Of a DNA stretch of 63,704 nucleotides, positions 56,220 through 63,704 are shown piece by piece. A program made the translations under genes and the position numbers. The stretch's first letter is position 1, and every line of letters begins with the position of its first letter. Source of the DNA: Alectoria sarmentosa. Lineage: Eukaryota; Ascomycota; Lecanoromycetes; Lecanorales; Parmeliaceae. Location of the stretch: NCBI GenBank assembly GCA_009733775.1, contig WOGZ01000205.1, forward strand, positions 1 through 63,704. The letters are read 5' to 3'. Under the pieces are notes generated by a model that was not told where the DNA came from, did not search any database, and saw only the letters and a program-made list of their open reading frames with translations.

Positions 56220-56732
56220 ATGACTAGATCTACAGACGGCCGTACTACCAAGCAAGAGGATTATTACATCGATTCCGATGCGGAGGATATGGAACAAAAA
56301 GCGGAGCAGGAACACATTGAACAACACATTTGTTCTCAGAAGGATCATATGGCTATTGCTCAGGAAAATCGGGAGATAAAATCCATCATTCAGCGACTTC
56401 AGACTCAGCTGCGACAGGAGGCCCACACATCCTATCGACTCAGACAGCTACGAGACCAGTACCGTTCCACGTTTAAAGAACTGGCCAATCAGATGGCTCG
56501 ATTGCAGCCTAAAGAAGAAGAAGAAATGTATGATTCCGATGATGAGAACAAGGAGTCAATAGGGAAGAAAGTAGAATCTCTACTTCGACACACCAAGAAA
56601 GGCCTGAGAGACCTGACAAGACAGAGATTTGCGCCTGTTTCTCCGGCGTTCAACACGAACACAGGCCAGGAAGGCCTGGCAGAACAGAGATGTCCGCCTG
56701 TCTCTCCTTCACTTGACTATGTCAGGGACTGA
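56220..56732 (+). CDS. Small acidic/coiled-coil ORF of the nested TIR segment
   Basis: 170 codons from MTRSTDGRTTKQ. The frame is open upstream without an ATG to about 56106. An acidic start (EDYYIDSDAEDMEQK) leads to a likely coiled coil (ENREIKSIIQRLQTQLRQEA, RLRQLRDQYRSTFKELANQM). An acidic linker (EEEEMYDSDDENKES) and a duplicated C-terminal unit follow: LTRQRFAPVSPAF and LAEQRCPPVSPSL, about 25 residues apart. No transposase, nuclease or DNA-binding motif is visible. Gag-like or structural proteins of retroelements can look like this, but no zinc knuckle follows. Its intact frame inside RIPed DNA suggests recent arrival. Function unknown. Confidence 0.55.
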   Translation: MTRSTDGRTTKQEDYYIDSDAEDMEQKAEQEHIEQHICSQKDHMAIAQENREIKSIIQRLQTQLRQEAHTSYRLRQLRDQYRSTFKELANQMARLQPKEEEEMYDSDDENKESIGKKVESLLRHTKKGLRDLTRQRFAPVSPAFNTNTGQEGLAEQRCPPVSPSLDYVRD

Positions 56733-59700
56733 AATGATGCTGAATGCTTTATATTCCGGTATGAACGGAATAATAGCTATGAAGAGATTTACATGTTGTG
56801 AAGGCGGAATATATAGACAATGCCAAGTCGCGTTAGGCCCAATCGGGCCGCGTACTGAGAAGGCAGGATGAAACCATAACATTATAGCGAAAATAATTCG
56901 CAGATTTCATTTAAATTGTATATAAATAACGAAATCTCTCGCTATAATTATATAACGAAATTATTTTTTCACATTAACGAAATGTTTTTTAATTCTTTAA
57001 GATTTATAAAAGATTTTTTATTTGCAAAAAAACGTCGTAAAACTATTAAAAACAGTTAAAGAAAATTTTTACGAATCTAATATAAGACCGATTTCAACGA
57101 AAAATAATCTTTCAAAATTTGTTTTCATTAATGATAATAAAAATATAAATATTTTTTTAATAGTTTTATTTATAGCGAGATTTTTATTTAAAAGTTCGCT
57201 TATTTTGATAAAACGTTCATTATTAAATGAAAGAATAAAACTTATATAATAATAACTAATTAAACGATTTTTGAAAAGACTCTTTTTAAGTGAGTGCAAC
57301 GTTACGAGATTAATAATAACACATTTATAAACGAAATATTTCGTAATAAAGTTAAAATCTTCTGAAAGCGCTTATTATATTATTAAAATATAAAATTATC
57401 GAAGTTTTAAACGATTAATTGAGTAAATTCAAAAATAAATATAATATTCGTTAACGAAACTAACACGATAAGATTGTATTTCTTAATTATAACGAATATA
57501 TTATTGAAATTATATCGAAATTCGCGACATTAATTAATTATACGACTTTGAAAATTGTTTTAATATAAACGAAATAAGTTATTTTTAAAAGATAATATTT
57601 AATAAAAGTTTTAATATAAAGCGTATAAGTGATTAAAAAATAAAAAAGATATATATTATAATTATATTAATTTATAATGCTATAAAATCTCGAAAGCTTT
57701 TTATTTAATTTATTAATAAGTTTTCAAATTGCTTCGTTTTTAAAAAACAATTATTTATTTATATTTCTTTTATATAAATAAAATAATTCGATTATTATAT
57801 TTTCGAGTAATAAATATTCACGTTTTAAAAACATTTAAAGTTTTTTAAAAATATAATATTATAATTTAAATAATCAATAATATTATAAAGAAATATTTTC
57901 GTTAATTCGATAATTTTATAAAACGTTTTATATTTTTATTAATAAATAATTTTAACGTTTACGAATTAAAATAAGTTATATTTTACGATAACATCGTTAT
58001 AAAGAAATTAAAGTAAATAATTATATTATAATTATTCTTAAATGCGACTTTCTTACATTAATTATTAAATTAAAATATTATTTAAAATTGAAAGATTTAT
58101 ATGCGACGTTATTTTTTTTAATATATAATTAACACATTTAATATAAACGAGAATTTTAAAGTTTTTATATATATTTTACGTGCAATTAAATGAAGAATAT
58201 TAAAATAAAAAAATCACGTTTTTATAAACACAATATATATTTATTAAATACGCTCGCAGATTTATAATTGATTTAAAATAAAATTTTCAAAATCTATCGT
58301 CGATAATAAATGATTTAAATTTCGAAAGGTTATGATAATTATTATTATTAATATAATAAAAATGAAAGATTAAAAATAGATTCGTAAACGAATAAATATT
58401 TAAAACTTTTTAAATTTAATTATAAAAGCGATTAATGATTAAGAAGAGAAAATATTTAAGATTATCATTATTTATTTTAATAAAAAACGTATCGTTGAAT
58501 CAAATAAAAAAATAATGAAAGAAATAATCTCGATATCGATTGCAAAAATCTTTTTAGCATTGAAAATTTTTTAAATATATGAAAAGCAATAAAAGTATAA
58601 AGACGTAATTTTTACGAAGATTTTACGAAAACGTGAACGTAAGTTGCAATTTCGCAAAATTATTACATTATAATAAAATAACTTGAATAGTTAATTAAGA
58701 GCGAAATAATTAAATATAATAATTATTAAGCGATTTTTTATATATAAAATTAAGGTTATTTATTAACGTACTTTCTTTATAACGAAATCTCGCTATAACG
58801 AAATAATATAAATAATTTTATCGATTCGTTATAGCGAGCGTCGATTGTAATATTATTGCGAAAAATTCTTTATCGATTTTAAAGTACTATATAAGCGATC
58901 AGAATTAATTTAACTATTTATAAAAACTAGTAGCGAGTGTTAAAATTAATATAAAGTTTAAGATTATATAAGTGTATATAACGAGAATAATAAGTTTAGA
59001 AAACTATATAAAAGAAAGAAAATTCGATTATATATAAATCTCTAAATCACGTTAAAGTCGATAAACTCGATAAAGCTGAATAAGCGATAGAGCTGAGTAA
59101 AATACGCTTATAACATTATTTTTTTCTTCGAATAACGATAATTCTCATCGTTATAAATCGATTTAAATTTTTTTTATTAATAATACGAAGGTTATAATCT
59201 TTATTAAATAAAATCGTTATGCATATATGCTCGCTTATTGAAAATATTAATAAAAACAAAATCTTTTTAATACTTTAACAACGTCCTTTTTCGGCGACGA
59301 CGACGATATCGATATCGTATTTAAAACGCTCGCTGATAGCCTCGTCGCGAATCTAATATTAAAACGTTATAAGACTTTAATTTTGAAGACATTTAATAAA
59401 GAAATTATTACGAGCGTATTTTATATTCTTAATAAGATTAATTTGTTTTTAACATTACATTTCTTTGACGCTACTCGATTAAGCTTAACGTAACTTAATA
59501 AAGACATTTATTTTTATATAAATGTCTTTTTTTTATATATATATTTTCTTTTCATTTAGTTGTTTTATTTAATATATTTATATGATATAACTTTATATTA
59601 ATTTTGATATTACAATTAAGTTATTTCATTTATTTCATTCGTATTAATTAATGAATTTAAAAAATCGTGTTAATAGAAACTTTATTAAGACATAGAAATT

Positions 59701-61399
59701 ATTAAGATATCGTATCTTTAAATTAAATTATTTACGATAATTGAAATTCGAATAGTTCGCATCGAGATAATAATTCGTCTCGTCAATAATAACGAATATA
59801 AAAAAAATATTAAAATATTCGTTTAATTAGCGAATCGAAAGAAATAATTATATATTATTTTTATATAATTCAAATTAAGACAATATCGATTATATCGTTC
59901 GAAAGATTATTATTAAAGATATTTAAATCTTTTACGACATCATCATCGAATAAAAAATCACGATTTTATAATCTTTCAAAGTTTTTATTTTTTATTTCGC
60001 ATTATTAAATTTCCTCGCACGAAGTCGACGACGATATAATAAATATCTTTTATATAAATAACGAAATTGAAAGGACGTTATTCAATTAATACATTATTTT
60101 TATAAAAATTTAATAAATAAATAAACGATTAAATAGCATCCTTTGTTGTTTTTTATATATTAAATTAAATTTCTTTATTATACGAAAATCATTAAATATA
60201 TAAAATAAGAAGTGTTAAAATTCTTTTTTATCACAATATTTTTTAGAATTACATCTTTCGGAGTATTTAAACCTCTTTTTTCTTTTTCTCTTTTGTTTTT
60301 TTTTATCGATAACCTTTATCAAAATGAAAAGAATAAATCACATTTAAGGTTTTTTAAACAAAATCAAATCACGTTATATTTCAATTATATTTGAAAATCT
60401 CTTTTAATAATATAAGTTAAATTTATGATACATTTTTATTAATAAGCAGTTATTATATTGAGCGAAAATTATATTTAAAAGGTTTTTTGAAATATTGAAT
60501 CAATTTCGTTTTGAATGAAACGATTTTCGCGAATTTTCAATTTATTTTTATAAGATTATTATCGATAAAAATAAGATTATAAGTTTTTTATATTAATTTG
60601 AGCTTATAATTGAGCAAGCGAATAACATCGCTCGTGATTAATAAAAACAAATAACATAATTATAACGAAAGATTAATATAATGAAATATTAATCATTAAA
60701 GGAGAATTTAAAAAATGAATTTTTTTATAATGTATTCAAGAATCGATTTGTATTAAAAAAGAATAAGTCTTTCAAATTATTTAATTCTTTTATTTTTATA
60801 AATGAAAAGAATCTTATATGAAATAATTGATCTTTCAAAATAAATCACAAATTCATTATTAATCATAATTGGTATTTTATTGTTGAGTTTAAATTAATTT
60901 ATGTTATTTTTAAATTGAAAGGAAAAGCTTTAAAATAGATCATAAAATGTCGATTAAAAATTATTTAAATTCATATCAATTTTATAAAAAGATAATAAAT
61001 GATTGAATCGACATTTACGAAAACTTTAATTAATAAAATAATGCGAAATATCAATATAATTCACTTCAATAAAATATTATATCTTTTATAAAATTTTACG
61101 TCGACTTTATTTGATTTAATTAAGTTATTAATAAAAATAAAAACAATATGATATAACATTTACGTTTGAAAATTCGTGAAGATTTATAAAAGAATTGAGA
61201 CGCATATAAAAGTTTTAATGAGTTAATATCTATTAAAAAGTATTTACGAAAATTAAATAACATTCAATATGTTGAATATAAAAAAAAGTTTAAAACATTT
61301 ACATTTAAAATTGCATTTTTAACAAAAAAATCAATTATCTCAATAATAACGAAAATCACTCGCATTATAACAACATTTATAAAATTTATTATATCGATT

Positions 61400-63704
61400 T
61401 TACTCATTAAAGATAAAGTCGAAATCGATGTTAAAAAATTTATATGCTACAATTGCAATTAAATTGAATATATTAAATGTGATTGTTTTTAATCGAATAA
61501 AAAGGTTATTTAAGTGCATATTACAAAAATAAATAATAACGACGACGATGATTTATAAGACTCTTCGAATAACTTGAGAAAAGATTAATCTTTTTCAAAA
61601 TCACGATAAAAGATAATATAAACGGGTGTTTAACGAATATTTCAAATAATTTCTTAACACGTCGTCTCTTTCGAATAATAATTACGTTATTATTATAAAA
61701 TTAACATATAATATTTACGAATTTTTTTATAAATTGCGAATGCATCGAAGTTTATATTGTTATCAATAAAATTATTATATTTAAGATATATAAACGTTTA
61801 TAAATCGAGTTTTATTTTCTTTTCAAATCAAAATCATTATAAAATTATAATGAACGATTGTTTAAACAATTTATCATTTATTGTTTTTTATTTATTTTAA
61901 ATATATATGATTATAAAAAAGAATCTTGCTTTATTTTTATCGCTTCGTTAAAATAATACGATTTAATTCTCGAAAAGTCATAAATGAATAAATATGAAAT
62001 TATATTCGATATGTTAAAAGATAAAATGTTGTTTATATTTAAACGATATAAATATAATAATAATAAAATATTAATATTTGAGAACTTATCGTTTTTATCA
62101 AAATCATTATTTATTGTTGAAAATGAATCGAATAAAGATAATTTTGATATAAATTATTTCAAAAACATTTCGAATAAAAAAAGGTTAATATCAACATTTA
62201 AAACATTTAAAGAAAGAATAATTAAGAAGTTTAATCTTATCGATATTATTAAAATTAACGTATCGATTTATTATCATTTAACTCGAAATAAAGAGAATAA
62301 TTTTTTTTTGATAATGAATAAGATTTACGATATTTTTAATGAATTTTTCGAGATTATATTATAATTGTAACGAGATAATCGCATATTAATTAATAAATCA
62401 TATTTATGCGACTTCAAAATCAAATATAAAAAATGTTGTGAATTATATATATCGAAAAACGCTCAAATTAATAATGTTAAAATCTTGACTCTTTAAAAAG
62501 TATTTAATAAACTTTTTGTGAATTATTATAATTACGTAGATGTTTTTAATAAATTATAAGTAAACATATTATTTTTACATCATTTTTATAATTATAAATT
62601 GAAATTCGCTGAGAAAGTAAATAAAAGTTCATTATTTAAAAATCGAATTTATTTATTGATAGATTATAAATTCGAATAAATCAAGAAATATTTAAATAAA
62701 CATTTAAGAAAAGGATTTATTATATTTAATTATGCTTTATTCGTTTTATTTGTTTTATTTATTAAGAAATTTAAATAATAACTTGTGATTTTGTGTGAAT
62801 TATCGAAAATTAAACGTTATTATTAAAAGGAATCGATATTTTATTTTATTAATAAATGAGATTTTGATAAAAATATAAAATTGCAAATATTTTATATAAT
62901 TTAATATTATCGTTACTTTTAATAAACTTTAAATGTATTTAAATAACGAGAACTTTATTACATTTATTACATTTTTTAAAATATATAAATATCGAATGCT
63001 TTCATTTAAATTAATAAATAACTTTATTATTTATTAACAATACATAAATAACATTCTCTTCAAATATCTAAATGATTTTTATTAAATATATTTAAATAAT
63101 ATTCTTATTTATAGCAAAATCAAAAAAAAAAATACGTTTAATATATTCGATTAATTTTTCAAAAGTTACAAAAAATCGATTTATAAATAAACATTCTCAA
63201 ATGCGAATTTCATATATAAAAAATCAAATTTCTAAATCTATTAATATTTATCGATAAATTATAAATAAATTCGATTAAAATATAAATCGTCGTCGATTAA
63301 ACACAATTTATAAATTTAAAACAAATATAAATCTTTATCGATTTTTATAATTTTTATAAAAGATTTATAAAAGATTTCTCGAAAATAATTAAATCGATAA
63401 TTCGTTTTATAAAAAAAGATGTTATTTACGAATAATCACTCGTTTATTAAAAAGTCTTTATTTAATTAAAAATTAACGTTATATAAACTTTTATTTTGCG
63501 ACATTTCGATAAATTTAAAAAAACAATTTTAAAAACGAATTTTTTCGATTATATTAACGAAGAAGTATTATTATAATATAATAATAAAAAAATATTATAT
63601 TTAATAATCTTTTATAATAAAAATTTAATTTCAATTAAATGCAATTATTAAATTTACGATAAAAAATTATTCGTTATTATTTGATATTTAAAATATTAAC
63701 GATT
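61400..63704 (+). pseudogene. Ty3/Gypsy retrotransposon gag-pol, RIP-degraded, cut by window edge
   Basis: Degraded polyprotein on the plus strand. At 61445-61486 the codons read C-Y-N-C-N-stop-I-E-Y-I-K-C-D-C, a CCHC zinc knuckle with C-to-T type changes (Gln to stop, His to Tyr). The open stretch 61984-62364 (FDMLKDKMLFIF, FENLSFLSKS, YYHLTRNKENNFF) fits the gag-pol spacer and protease region. From about 62525 reverse transcriptase follows: YNYVDVFNKL, KYLNKHLRKGFIIFNYA, then the eroded FxDDxL region near 63080-63130 (FLFIAKSKKKNTF). RNase H appears at 63590-63690 as QLNAIIKFTIKNYSLL, where the family has ECNYEIYDKELL. There are stops throughout. The protease-RT-RNase H order with integrase presumably beyond the edge is that of Ty3/Gypsy. 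Confidence 0.8.

Larger units (their letters stand above)
55907..56881. mobile_element. Unmutated ~975-bp TIR-bounded segment with one ORF
   Basis: The left end reads TGTCATGGTTTCACCCTTCC and the right end, reversed, TGTTATGGTTTCATCCTGCC. The similarity goes on inward through CGGGCCCGATCGGGCCTAGC-type sequence to GGCTTGGCA against GACTTGGCA, so the imperfect inverted repeats are about 70-90 bp long. Base composition is normal, in sharp contrast to both sides, so it escaped or postdates RIP. It carries a single ORF (56220-56732). A target duplication is not evident because the site lies in a palindrome (CTCGCTAT / ATAGCG). Confidence 0.68.
55858..58847. mobile_element. Fot1/pogo-like DNA transposon, RIP-degraded, with internal insertion
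   Basis: The left end reads CAGTCAACGCTCGCTATAAC, the right end reversed CAATCGACGCTCGCTATAAC, each flanked by TA. Inside both ends there are further copies of the unit AACGAAATCTCGCTATA. The total is 2990 bp. Subtracting the ~975-bp insert leaves about 2.0 kb, the size of Fot1-type elements. The coding part is too mutated for me to read a DDE transposase. TA duplication, terminal CAGT-type ends and length support Tc1/mariner-pogo; the subfamily is inference. Confidence 0.72.
55200..63704. repeat. AT-rich RIP-degraded transposon block 3, to window end
   Basis: About 8.5 kb of very AT-rich DNA with C and G mostly in CpG, long T and A runs and almost no frames over 60 codons. It contains at least a pogo-like element (55858-58847) with a normal-composition insert, and a Ty3/Gypsy element from about 61.4 kb to the edge. 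Between 58.85 and 61.4 kb I can name nothing. The one open stretch is 59287-59493 (68 codons; GDDDDIDIVF at the start, DATRLSLT at the end), possibly the C-terminus of a transposon protein. Confidence 0.88.

Noticed and set aside
57022..57249. 75-codon frame in AT-rich block 3
   Set aside because: Composition is Lys/Ile/Asn/Leu only, as expected of random AT-rich DNA; the reverse strand is open as well.
1..63704. CRISPR arrays, rRNA and tRNA genes
   Set aside because: No regularly spaced identical repeats, no rRNA-like blocks, and no convincing T-loop plus acceptor pairing seen by eye. A tRNAscan run would be decisive for tRNAs.

Overview
The window is nuclear DNA of a filamentous ascomycete (Pezizomycotina; Leotiomycetes is my guess, not shown). 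The evidence is short introns of about 50-80 bp with GT..AG ends, HET-domain genes, fungal-only families (SigF-like NTF2, DUF6536-like, Pth11-type rhodopsin-fold), and sharply bounded very AT-rich blocks. In those blocks the surviving C and G lie mostly in CpG, as expected from repeat-induced point mutation (RIP).

Layout. 0.5-11.0 kb is a housekeeping stretch: TM9SF/EMP70 nonaspanin, SigF-like protein, flavin monooxygenase, PCI/Thp1-like protein, a dead MFS transporter, and the Lcp5/Sas10-type ribosome-biogenesis protein. 11.7-14.9 kb holds two pseudogenes (a HET-domain gene and an 'ELR'-motif gene). 15.4-18.0 kb carries a divergent pair, a gamma-glutamylcyclotransferase (GGCT/AIG2-like) protein and a putative amidoligase, followed by a second HET gene and a membrane or secreted protein (20.9-22.1 kb). 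22.1-25.7 kb has no gene I can defend.

25.7-37.3 kb looks like a dispersed accessory or secondary-metabolism locus. It has a wax-synthase-like MBOAT acyltransferase, an AT-rich RIP block, a TA-flanked MITE, a Pth11-like membrane protein, a cytochrome P450, and a UbiA prenyltransferase that meets the P450 tail to tail with 11 bp between stops. Two inverted copies of one small TIR element bracket the right part. No PKS, NRPS or terpene cyclase is visible, so any cluster is partial or split.

37.3-49.1 kb has another TIR element, two lineage-specific hypothetical genes, a decayed coding region, a mitochondrial 1-Cys peroxiredoxin and a DUF6536-like membrane protein. 50.6-54.6 kb is one long gene with an NLR-type N-terminal helical domain and a long disordered tail.

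55.2 kb to the end is a transposon graveyard. A Fot1/pogo-like element with TA target duplications is itself split by an unmutated TIR-bounded segment carrying a small coiled-coil ORF. A RIP-riddled Ty3/Gypsy element, still readable as gag zinc knuckle, reverse transcriptase and RNase H, runs off the right edge.

The best candidates for something little described are the divergent GGCT/amidoligase pair, the unmutated coiled-coil ORF element nested in RIPed DNA, and the UbiA/P450/MBOAT locus with its own MITE family.
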